From Mangifera indica (Eukaryota; Streptophyta; Magnoliopsida; Sapindales; Anacardiaceae), in assembly GCF_011075055.1 (NCBI RefSeq), contig NC_058149.1, positions 3,199,830-3,263,829 on the forward strand: 64,000 nt of DNA, written 5' to 3'. Below, piece after piece: positions 22,502-33,673 of this stretch. Every line of letters starts with the position of its first letter. Within the stretch, counting starts at the first letter, position 1. Under the pieces are notes generated by a model. That model was not told the origin of the DNA, searched no databases, and saw only the letters and a list, made by a program, of their open reading frames with translations. Made by a program: the position numbers and the translations under genes.

Positions 22502-25500
22502 ATGCTTCCGCTATTCTTCCGCCGCCACCGCAATTCCCTCCGCCTCATTTTCTGCCGCCACAGCCATCGCTACTCAACCTGGAAACCGCTTCATCTCCCG
22601 CTTTCTCATCCAATTTTTCAAATCTGGTCCGCTAACACCTCTCTCGGAAAAACCCTAGTTTCCGCGGGCCTTTCCTCTTCGTTTCTCCTGTCTTCGTCCT
22701 CCAATAAGAAGTTCCTCTATCTCAAGCCTATACAGACTGGCTTTCCTTCCGACTCCGACTCTCGCTTTGTCTTCACGAAGCTTTCCGCAATCTCTCGCCG
22801 CCGTAACTTCCCTTGCAATCTCTTACTCTCCGATGCCGTACTCAAGTCCTCTCCCTCTGCGGCAAAGTCTGTGCTTTCTGAGAAATTTGAGGTTCACGAG
22901 GAGAAAAGTAGGCCAGGAATGTGTGATTTGAATTGTCGCGTAGAGAGTAAGATATTGAGTGATGAGAATGGAAAAGATGTGACTTGTGAGTTGGATTGTA
23001 AGACCCTGTTTGCGTGGGAGGAGGCGGTTTCGCCGCATTTGGCGGCGGAGAGGGAGAGTGGAGTGGTGGGGGATTATGAAGTGGTTGAACTGATGGGGAA
23101 ATGTTTAAGAGAAGGGTTGGAGAGTGAGAAGAGAGAAAGAATGGATGTTTTATGTGTGGTTGAAACTGCCGGTGGGGTTGCCAGCCCGGGGCCTTCGGGA
23201 TCTCTGCAGTGTGACTTGTATAGGCAAGTGATTGTTAGAATTCTTTGTGTTCTATATTTTAAGTAAATTTTAAAAGGGTAGGTGTAATTATAGATAGGAG
23301 TTACTGGTCTGGAATATGGAATTCTCTGCTAGGAAGGTTTTATGGATCATAACGGAGGTTTATGGTAATTTTCAAAAAGTTCGGGTAAGGTTCTGAACGA
23401 AGTTTGAAATTTGTGGGTTGATTTAATTTTAGTCTAATGTCATGGGTCAAAGAACGTTCCCTTATTTTTAAGGACCTACTGGCGATGGGTATGCGCACCG
23501 ACTGACTACTATTCTTTTTTATATTTTATTTTGGATATCATTGACGTACCTTGAACTATGTAATTACACTAGTGAAAGAAACTACAGATTCTCAATTATT
23601 GTTATGGTAACACAATGATGAAGTCCGTGTCAATCATGAAAGTTCTGTAAATGATCACTATGGGGTGGTTTTTGTTCCTTGTCAGGATCCACCATTCAAA
23701 TTTGTGTTCTGCAAAAATAAGTTTACAATCTGAGCTAAACGTTCAACTCTGTTTCTTTCTGTTTGATACTTCTTATTCTATTAATCCTTTGTAGAACATG
23801 ATCAGAAATAGTTCAAAAGGTGGCATTTTGTGCTGAAACAGTGGTGTGATCACATGTGCCTCTCTGGCAATCCATTAATCTGCCATAGAAATGTGTCAAC
23901 ATGTGTGGCTACAGCTTGCCCATACTTTTGAGGAAAAAGAGACTGCTAGATGACCACTAATGCCTGTCGTTGGTTTCTCATAGGCAGCACTTTTATAGCA
24001 TCAATTTTATATATGGCTAGTACTATATGGTCCTCTTTCCTTGGCTTTATTTCTTCTTATTTATGTTCACAGGCCTTTCCGTTTACCTGGTATTCTTGTT
24101 GGTGATGGGCGGCTAGGTGGTATTTCTGGAACCATTTCCGCCTATGAGAGTTTGAAGCTTCGAGGTTATGATATTGTTGCTATTGTTTTTGAAGATCACG
24201 GACTCATTAACGAGGTGCCACTAACATCATATTTGCGGAATAGGTAAATTAGGTTACTTTTCTTCTCTAGGACCTGTTATCCTATTCCTTCTTGTTCTTG
24301 GTAATTAGTCAGCATCATCATGAAGCAATAATTTCACTCTTGTTCATGGTAATAAGTATGATTTGGTATGAAGCAATGATTTGCATGAGGTGGTATTGAT
24401 GTACTATAGGTTATGAGTGATCTCTCTCTCTATGTGTTTATCTTTCACTTGAGAAGATTTCAGTATATGTTCTTTTACTTGTTCTTACCTAACATTTTAC
24501 TTTTCTTCATTCACATGTTATTTTCATTTTTTTCTTTACAGGGTTCCTGTGCTTGTGCTGCCTCCTATTCCAAATGATCCGTCAAATGACCTGATGGAAT
24601 GGTTTGATGAATCTCATGATGTCTTTAATTCTTTGAAGGACATAATGCTATCAGCTTATTCAGAAAGATTATGTCGATTGAATGAATCTGCAAAGCAGGC
24701 AGGGGAGTTTTTTTGGTGGCCGTTTACGCAGCACAAATTGGTTCCAGAAGAAACTGTTACAGTAATTGACTCACGTTGTGGAGAGAACTTTTCAGTTCAC
24801 AAGGTTAATTTCGAAGCTGATTCCATGTCACTGCTTCCCTTTTGTTTCTTTCTCTGCTTGTTTCTTTAACTTTTTCATTTCCCTAGGAGAGTATTCTGTT
24901 TTTAATCTATATGGTTATATGTTTATCGTTTTTATTTGCTTATTAAACATATGGCTTATTAACAGTCCTCTCTGAATCAGACACTGTATTGAGCTCTCAA
25001 TTCTCATGTTGAACTTTGAGATGTAAAATGTTGAATAATCTATTATCTCTTGAAAATGTGTTTTCAATCTTTTTAGGTTTGTGATAATGAATTCATTACT
25101 CAACAATTTGATGCCTGTGCTAGTTGGTGGACTCAAGGACCAGATGCTATCTTACAGGTCATCCTCTTGCTTATGACTAATTTTATCTTCATTTTTGTTA
25201 AATTATATAACTACATTTGAATTGTGCATTATGAATGAATAGTAAAATGTCTAGCAACCATGATGGTCTTTTCATTTTAATTCAATGTTACTTCTGCTTT
25301 GGGTGTTGTTATATGATTGAAGTTCAATGCAAGAGAGAGTGTAAAATTAAGATCACCTTGAATCATATTGATAAGAACAGAGAGAGATAAAGGAGATGAG
25401 AGAATGAAAGGACTCAATAAAAGGGAGAAGAAACTAAAATAGTAGGAATAAAAGTTGTCTAGGGGTACAATTTTATTATCTTAATAAAATGAAGTTTATT

Positions 25501-28500
25501 GTTTTGATAATACACTAAAAGAAGGGAAATTTTATTGTTTTAATAATCAATTTTTTTCCTCCCAAGGACATAACATGAAATTTATTCTGAATAGATTTCC
25601 TGTTTTAGTTCCATTCATTAAGTGTAGAGTCTGTAGAATAAGGGTCAGCATTCAAGTGTCGCTATTCTTCTCTCTTAGGCTGAAAACTCACCCTCAGCAT
25701 AAGGCTCAAAATTTCTATCTGCTTCATATTTATCATGTATCTGAAAGTCCTAAATGAGGTAATTTGTTTAGGTGGTTTCAGACTGAGATTGCAAGAGATA
25801 TGGGATATACTGCTGCCAGATTTGGGCATGTAATGTTCCCTGAGAATGTTTATGAGCCAGCCTTAGAATGTGCTAAACTTTTGCTTCAAGGTGTGGGAAA
25901 AGGTGAGTTGTTCTTGATCTGCCATCATAGTTGTAAATCATTCTCTCATGTACTTTTCCCCAAAGATATTGTCAGCAGTCTTATGAATTTTATGAATCCT
26001 GCTTCACTCACTTTTAATTACTAATCTCTTCATCTTTAGGATTAGCCCAACATAGATCATCAGTGATCAGGGTGGATTGTTCAAGAGCTTGATCTAATTT
26101 CTACTGTTTACTTATATCACCATGGTCTCCTTATGATCAAAGTTTAAGTTTAATAATAATAAAGGAACTGGAAATGGTTCTGCCTCAACATTATGCAAGC
26201 ATTCAAACTTGTTCTGTGTCAAATAAAGCTTTTGTTTTTTACAAAGAGAGAGGGAGATTGTTCAAGCATTCTGACTTGTGTGTCTTTCTTTTTCCGTTCA
26301 TTTGTTGATTAAATTAAGAAGAAAAGATTCTTTTTTGTGGTGTTCCTTTTAAATTAAGTTACAAAAGTTCTGGACTTATTTTTTCAGTTTAGACTGCATT
26401 TCTGCATATATATGCTTGAAAAAGACTACATCTACTTTTTGTGCAGGCTGGGCTTCTCGAACATTTTTCTCTGATAATGGATCTACAGCAATTGAGATTG
26501 CTCTCAAGATGGCATTTCGGAAGTTTTCTTCTGATCATGGAATTCTTCTAGATTTCCTCAATAATAACAGGGATGAAAAATCTGTTGAGCTCAAGGTGGA
26601 CCTGTTACATATTTGACTACTTATTTCTTGTATCTGGTGTTTTGTAGAGAAATTGACATTTTCTTTAGTTTGATAAATTCATTATGCTTCAACTACTCTT
26701 CTTTCAGGTCCTTGCACTTAAAGGATCTTATCATGGTGATACTTTGGGTGCCATGGAGGCACAAGCGCCATCTCCTTATACAGGGTTTCTCCAGCAACCA
26801 TGGTATAAGTCTTTTGACCAAATATTATATCTGAAAAAATTGTAATTTGTGTATTTTTGAAGTCTTCGCTTTTGAAACCATTATTCAATATTACCCAATT
26901 ATACTTCAAAGTATCAGTTTTCATCAATCATCAAATTTTATCTCTACATACTAGAAATGTTATACTCTTTAGGTAATCAGTGATCACAGAGCATTATCTT
27001 AAGATAGAGTTGTTTCCTTAATTCTTTAATACTAATATTTATGAAATGCTTTGATGTTTTTGAAATTGGGTATGTACAAGTGCATAACTTATTGACAAGT
27101 AAACTGATTCTCTGATTCAGCTTTAAAGTGCAAACCCTTGTCAAACATAAGTTTACCAAACACTTAGGTTGAGATTCATTGTTCTGAATCGCTTTTGGAC
27201 TTTCCATCAGCAATCTCAAATGGAAGCATAAATAATTTGACAGCTACTGAACTGAAAATGTATCATTTCCATAGTTATAACTTTCAGTTGATCTCTATTG
27301 GTATGATACATGATGAAAGTTTCTTTTATATATCATACTGGAGACAAAATTTTAATTAGATGTTTATTGTGTTTGTATACGTTTTCTGCAAGCAATTAGG
27401 TTTCTCATTGTTGTTGTTAAGTAGAGGATAACAATGAAGAACAAGCAGTCAAAGATGTTGCCATTTGAATTATTGATATATGAATTACACAGGTATGTTG
27501 GAAGAGGCCTATTTCTAGACCCTCCTACAGTTTTCATGGCCAACAGCGTATGGAATATTTCCTTACCTGGATGGTTTAATTCTGAAACTGAAGAACTTGG
27601 ACATACAAGTAAGTGGACTTATCATCTCTGTCTCTCTCTGTGTCTCCTTTGTCTCTCCACATCACTTCATCTTTTGTTTTTCTAGTCCATAATCATCCTC
27701 TGTTCGCTTTTAGGCACAGTTCTCTAACAAATATTGCAATTTATTTGAAAATTTACAGCCTTCAGTTCTCGTGATGATATTTTCAATAAGCACAGGGATA
27801 AGTCAGACCTTGCTGGGATCTATTCATTATACATATCAAAAAAATTATCACAAAATTCAGGATTAAAAGGATTTGACCACATTGGAGCTTTAATTATTGA
27901 ACCAGGTAAGTAAAACACTTCTATCAATATTGCAGTGGTATTTTCTTTTTTGTTGCTTCTCGTGAAGTTCATTTTATAATCAGGCCAGTATTGCTGATAG
28001 AATTAAGGGCTAGTGATTTATAATAAGGCCAATAAATGATTTACTTTTTCAATGTTCAACATGAATTATTGATATAGATATCTACATGTATGTTATCCTA
28101 GTTTTGCATGGATGAATAGCATATGCGACACCAAGCATTACATTTTCATTAAGATCAGTTAACATTATATTGTGAGTAATATTCACTTGTCTTTGACATT
28201 CGTATTAAAGAATTTTCTGCCAATAATTTCCTTTTTTTTATATTCTTTTTCATTGCTTATTGTGAAGTTTTATTTTATTTCTCATATGGTCATACCGACG
28301 GAGTTAAGGGCTGGTTGTTTATAATGTTCATGGTTTATAAGGCCAATAGATGATTTACTTTTCTAATGTTTAACATGAATTATTGATCTGAATATCTCCA
28401 CCTATGTTATCCTAGTTTAGCATGGATGAATAGTATATGTGACTCCAAGCATTACATTGTCATTAAGTTCAGTTAACCTGAATATTGTGTGTAATATGCA

Positions 28501-29432
28501 ATAGTCTTTGGCATTTATGTTAAATAAATTTCTTCCAATAATTTCCTTTTTTTTGGTTTAATCCTTAAAAAAAAAAAAAAAGAGATTCCGTAACTCGCAG
28601 TAGTAGTTATTGACAGTGAGAGGGCATGTGCCATTTATTTGTCATTGGTTTTGTTGAGTGCTACTTATTTTCATTTATTTGAAGTTGTTTTCTTTTCAGG
28701 ATATTAGTTAAAATAGACACAAAATTTTGCGCTTGAACTTTTTAAGACAAACTTTTATTGAATTTACTTTTTCAAGCGAACTCAATATTTATTCCAATAA
28801 TACCTTTTTTTGATAATTACCTTTTTTTAGTCGTTTTTTTTCGGTAGCGTTTTCGTCGGCAGCATATTTCAGCATCATCACATTGATTATAAGTTTGGTT
28901 ATTGATGAATTAAAATATTTATAAACTTGTTCGAAAACAGGTCAATTTTTGATTTGATTATTGCTATGTCCAGATCGAAATGAAAAGCAGAATAGATATG
29001 ACTGTAAGTGCGAGAAGTACGATGCACTCATGTTTTAATATAAATATTATTAATAATATGTTGTATATATATAATATAATATTTATATAATGTAATATTT
29101 ATATAAATATTATATTATAATATATAAATATTATATTTTATATATATAACATGAGTGCACTCATGTTTTAATATAAATATATTTATATTTATATAAAAAA
29201 AATATAAGTATTTATATAAAAAATATTTTTGTATAGATATATTTATATAAGTATTATATTATGTATATATATATATATTATATTATAATATAATATATGA
29301 ATAGTATATTTTATATATATATATAAAACATGTGTGCAAACACACTTCACTCGCATTTATCTTTTAATATATATTATAATATAATATATATTAGAATATG
29401 AGTGCGAGAGAAGTGCGTTCACACATTATATC

Positions 29433-29495
<63 letters not shown>

Positions 29496-32400
29496 CATTC
29501 GCACTCGTATCTGTTCTGTTTTTCGTTCCGATCTAGACATATCGACAATCAAACCAAAAATTGATATGTCTTTGAATAATATATATTAGAACATGAGTGC
29601 GAGAGAAGTGCGTTCGCACTCATGTTATATATATATAACATGAGTGTGAATGCACTTTTCTGGCATTCACACTTGTTTCTGTTTTGTTTTTTGTTTTGAT
29701 CTGGATATATCGACAGTCAAACAAAAAATTGATATGTTTTTGAATAAGTTTATAAATGTTTTAATTCATAAGTTATTAAATTTACAATCAATGTGATGAT
29801 GCTAAAGTATGTTGCTGAAGAAAAAACACGGTTGAAGAAAGATAATTACCGGAGAGAGGTATTATTGGAATAAATATTAAGTTTACTTAAAAATGTAAAT
29901 TCAATAAAAGTTTGCCTAAAAAGGTTTAGGTGCACAATTTTGTGTTTATTTTAATTAATATCCCTTTCTTTTCTAATTTAGTTGTTCGGACTTGTTCAAC
30001 AGTTATCCATGCGGCTGGAGGAATGCATATGGTTGATCCGCTATTTCAAAGGGTACTTGTCAATGAATGTCAAAATCGTAAAATTCCAGTTATATTCGAT
30101 GAAGTTTGTTGTGGGTTCTGGCGATTAGGAGTAGAGGTCTGTTGCTCTTGCTTGCATGTCATTGTCATCGATTTTGTTTCTTTTCTTTCAAACCCAATAA
30201 ATTTACACTAAATTTGTTGGTTGTTTATCATTCTTTTGACAGACTACAGTTGATCTCCTTGGATGTGTACCAGATATTGCTTGTTTTGCAAAGCTATTGA
30301 CTGGTGGTGTCATACCTTTGGCAGCTACATTGGCCTCGAAGGATGTTTTTGATTCATTTGTTGGGGACTCAAAGGTAGTTTAATATGGTAATTGATTTTG
30401 GAATCGTGGATTTCAATTGATTTACCAGATTATGTTTCAGTATGACAGAAACGTGAATGAAGAGATTAATAAACTGCTTAAAACCAGTATTAAAATTTTT
30501 AAGGGAGATTAGTAGTGGAGATGTTTTTTCTTTTTGTTTCTAACTGGAAGTTTTGCTAGGAATTTTTGCCAAAATAGACTAATATCATAATGTCTAGTCA
30601 TTGGGATCCTTTTAATGCTTATATAGCATAATGACTGGGGAGACCTTTTGATGGGGAAGAGTTTGAAAAGGTCACTATCAATGTTCACTGGCTGTAGAGC
30701 CTATTTGGACTTTCAAGTGGTGCTGCGGTTGTGAGACCTCAAGTTAAATCCTCAATCAAGTATCACACTTCCAGAAATTTTAATTGGATATGATTAATAT
30801 CAAACTTTTTCGAATCTCTCTTACTTTTTATAGATTTTACTCTTTTAAAAGGGGAAAACATTAGTGTTTTTTTTTTTTCACATTGTCAGGATTAACTTTT
30901 TTTCCTTGTAAATTCCTTCAACTAGTGAAATGACAATACAAAATAATGTTTTCCTCACAAATTGATAAGAAATTTCTTTTTGTCTCTCTGTTTGTGTAAT
31001 TCGGATAGTTATATTGTCCTAGATTTTTCCTGTTGAAGTGTAGAAAAAGGGAAGGTAAACATTTATCAGTCTTTCTGTCATGTAATTTGAATTTTTAATT
31101 TTCCTGTTGTCCCGTCACTTGCATTTACTTGGTTGTGGTTGTAGCTGAAAGCCCTTTTGCATGGGCACTCATATTCTGCACATGCCATGGGATGCGCAGC
31201 AGCTGCTAAAGCCATTAAATGGTTTAAAGATCCTCAAACAAACCCTAACATCATTTCTGAAGGAAGGTTACTTAAAGAAGTATGTAGGACTATTAATTTC
31301 TCTTCTATTTTCATGTTTTTTTTTTAATAACTTGTATCACTAGTTTACAAGCTTTCACATTTTATTAACTAATACTCTGGGTTATTTGCATATTTCCATT
31401 ATGTGTTGATACTTGATAGCCTTGTCTTTCAGAGGAAGCGTGGTTCTAATTTTAATTGGTCACACATCAAACCTGCTGGAGGTAGAACTAAGTAATATTT
31501 TACTGAGACAGAAATTGTACCAGAATTTTACAAGTCTTTTCTGCTTAAATTCTTATTTATAGAGTTAATATTTTTTGGATTTATTAATAAGCTTAAAATT
31601 TGAAATCAGCAGTGTTTCAACACAGTTCTAGAGTCAGGTTGACTAAGACATCGTGTTCCAATATCCCAATTTAATCAGTTGGAGTTGTATTTGGGTGACG
31701 CTTTTAGACTTGTTTAAATTGAGTTTCATCATGCACTAGATGTGACAATTTAAAATGTAAAAATGGCATTGTTCAGTCTTTTTAAAAGGCCAGTGTTATA
31801 CCAATTTATAGGGATTTATTAAGCCAGGCCATTGGGGTTTGTCTAGGTAGAATTTCTGGGATTACATATTTTGTGAGGTAATAAAAATGAAGTGATCTTA
31901 TGAATTGCTTAAATTACTTGACAAACTGTGATTCTAGGCAGAAAAAGGTCTCTGGTTAAAACTCATTATAAGAATATGCTGGAGGATCTGCTTCTTGGCA
32001 GCAAAGAGAGTTTATTCTTTTAGGAAATGCTATACATTTTAATTGGCCTTAACTTTATTATCGAGTGCTAAAAGTAAATACTTAGGATTGCATGCTTTGT
32101 TCACAATTTCTGCCATAGTCCATTCCATATTACTTTTATGTCGACGTAGCGACCCTGATCTGATGATTCTCATGTGGTATTTCCATTTAAATGCTTGCAG
32201 CTATGGGATCCAGTACTGGTACAACAGATCTCATCTCATCCTGCTGTCCGAAGAGTGGTTGTGATAGGGACTATTTTTGCTCTGGAGCTAGCAGCAGAAG
32301 GCTCTAATGCTGGGTATTGTCTCATTCACATTTTTATTTAAATTTTCTGTTTACTGGAAATATTGTCATGATCAATGAGCGCTCTCTTGTGTTTAATGTC

Positions 32401-32625
32401 TCCCATGGAAAACATTTATCTTTTTGTAGGTATGGATCACTATATGCAACTTCCCTTCTGCGGAAGCTCCGGAAAGATGGTGTTTATATGAGACCTCTTG
32501 GTAATGTTATATATCTCATGTGTGGTCCCTGCACATCTCCGGAGGTCTGCCAGCAACTACTCATCAAACTACACCGAAGACTTGAAGACTTCAACAAAGC
32601 CGAGGCGAAACTGGTATCTTGTTAA
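22502..32625 (+). CDS. BIO3-BIO1: BIO3-BIO1 bifunctional dethiobiotin synthetase / diaminopelargonate aminotransferase
   Basis: Converts 7-keto-8-aminopelargonate to 7,8-diaminopelargonate (PLP aminotransferase, C-terminal) and then to dethiobiotin (ATP-dependent synthetase, N-terminal) in biotin synthesis. The plant protein is known to act in mitochondria, and residues 1-30 here are Arg/Ser-rich and acid-free, as in a targeting peptide. Exons: 22502-23223, 24073-24243, 24542-24803, 25077-25157, 25782-25902, 26447-26595, 26708-26802, 27493-27608, 27759-27905, 30003-30136, 30243-30374, 31145-31279, 32201-32313, 32430-32625; total 2574 nt, 857 residues, phases consistent. Motifs: P-loop S-L-G-K-T (Lys50), K-P-I-Q-T-G (75-80), V-E-T-A-G-G (220-225), W-W-P-F-T-Q-H-K (356-363), D-N-G-S-T (462-466), S-Y-H-G-D-T (509-514), D-E-V (654-656), PLP lysine in A-K-L-L-T-G-G (Lys683). 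Intron 1 is GC-AG. Cys657-Cys658 replace the usual x-Thr after D-E-V. The start is the ATG at 22502; the open frame to its left lacks an ATG. Confidence 0.96.
23224..24072 (+). other. BIO3-BIO1 intron 1, GC-AG type
   Basis: The exon 1 end TATAG is followed by GCAAGT, and the intron ends CACAG before GCCTTTCCG. Only this junction restores the conserved L-Y-R-P-F-R reading. The GT three bases further on (after GGCAA) would shift the frame. AG|GCAAGT is the strong consensus of the minor GC-AG class of U2 introns. Confidence 0.85.
27940..28554 (+). repeat. tandem duplication in BIO3-BIO1 intron 9
   Basis: Unit 1 (about 27940-28239) and unit 2 (28240-28554) share words in order: GTGAAGTT, TTAAGGGCT, TTTATAA, AAGGCCAATA, ATGATTTACTTTT, AACATGAATTATTGAT, TGTTATCCTAGTTT, GCATGGATGAATAG, CCAAGCATTACATT and CCAATAATTTCC. 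Identity is roughly 80 percent by eye. Confidence 0.85.
28698..29964. mobile_element. long-TIR foldback element in BIO3-BIO1 intron 9
   Basis: Arms of about 330 bp (28698-29030 and 29640-29964) are inverted complements: the left begins AGGATATTAGTTAAAATAGAC and the right, complemented, begins GGGATATTAATTAAAATAAAC. A perfect 9-bp direct repeat TTTCTTTTC flanks it (28689-28697 and 29965-29973), the size produced by Mutator-like transposition. The core holds AT-rich blocks, (TA)26 at 29442-29493 and several palindromes of the type AACATGAGTGC.GCACTCATGTT. No transposase frame is present. The open frame at 29398-29589 is made of the TA run and is not coding. Confidence 0.88.
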
Positions 32626-32700
32626 TTCTGAAATTTTATGAGTCTGAAACCAAATTTTTGATTGATACTCCGTTGCTTTTTCGGAAACCATTTCACTTCC

Positions 32701-32706
32701 AATAAA
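32701..32706 (+). terminator. possible polyadenylation signal of BIO3-BIO1
   Basis: AATAAA lies 76 bp after the stop codon, a suitable distance for a plant near-upstream element. No other AATAAA is closer. Confidence 0.45.
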
Positions 32707-33075
32707 ATTATCATTTCATGATGATCAGGAGAAGATCCAAAGTCATATATTTAACTTTGATAGTGTGCTAGATTACTAGGATTTGAATTTCACACCTTTG
32801 ATTGTGAGTTCAACTGGTCAAACTGTTTAAAACCTAGATCAGCCTGGCCCCTTCATTGGCTTAATACCTGGCCGGGTTGTTAAGACTAGGGTTATAAGTG
32901 CATATATATATATATATATACAAAATTTAAAATTATTGAACTCCTGATAATCAAACTTTGATGGATCTAATATTAGAATATCATGGTTAGAATAGAAGGC
33001 TTTAATTATGATATATATATATATTTTACATCACATTCATTATAGGAATAATGAGACCATTATGACTTGTGGGGG
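32707..33075. other. BIO3-BIO1 3' flank
   Basis: No gene seen. Contains two short (TA)n runs (32904-32920 and 33010-33024). Confidence 0.4.
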
Positions 33076-33083
33076 ACTAAAAA

Positions 33084-33665
33084 CAATGTTTTTAAAATCG
33101 GATTGGTGATCGAATTGGTTGTTTCATTGATTCATAATTCGATCGGTTCAATCAGGAATCGACTGGTTCAACTTATTATCAAATTATAATGAATAAATTT
33201 TGTTTAAAAATTTGTAAAAAAATAAAATCAATTAAGATATCTGTATTTATGAAGATTAGAATATATCATTTTAAATGAGTAATAATTATTTATTTGATTT
33301 TAATGAAACAATTAAAATAAAAAATTTTCAATTTTATGATATAGAAAAAAAACTCATAATTCTGTAAATGATTACTTATAGAAAACATTTCGTTGGATAT
33401 AAATTTTTTTTTATTTTTAAATTTATTTTTTTTACAAACTTATAAAAATTCATCAAATATAATAAAAAATAATCAAATAACTCAAAAAAAATTAAACTTT
33501 AAAATAAATTCTAAATTTTGGTTAAATCTAATCAAACTTAGTTTTGATTAGATTTAATCGAGTCAATAATTAAACTATTTTTTTATATTAATTAGATCAG
33601 ATTTAAAGTTGATTTTTGATTTAATCGGTTTAACTGATTACTCTGATCCCATTTAAAAATCATTG
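33084..33665. mobile_element. MITE, hAT-like, between the two genes
   Basis: Ends CAATG...CATTG, with imperfect terminal inverted repeats of about 30 bp (CAATGTTTTTAAAATCGGAT against the complement of the right end). It is flanked by an 8-bp repeat ACTAAAAA (33076-33083) / ACTAAAAG (33666-33673), 7 of 8 matching. The 8-bp duplication and CA-x-x-G ends fit the hAT superfamily. 582 bp, no open frame of note. Confidence 0.75.
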
Positions 33666-33673
33666 ACTAAAAG

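Noticed and set aside
29398..29589. 63-codon frame
   Set aside because: Mostly Tyr-Ile codons from a (TA)n run inside an intronic transposon.
32750..32900. SINE-like block after BIO3-BIO1
   Set aside because: Some words (TTCAACTGGTCAAACTG) look tRNA-derived, but no paired A-box and B-box spacing could be found.
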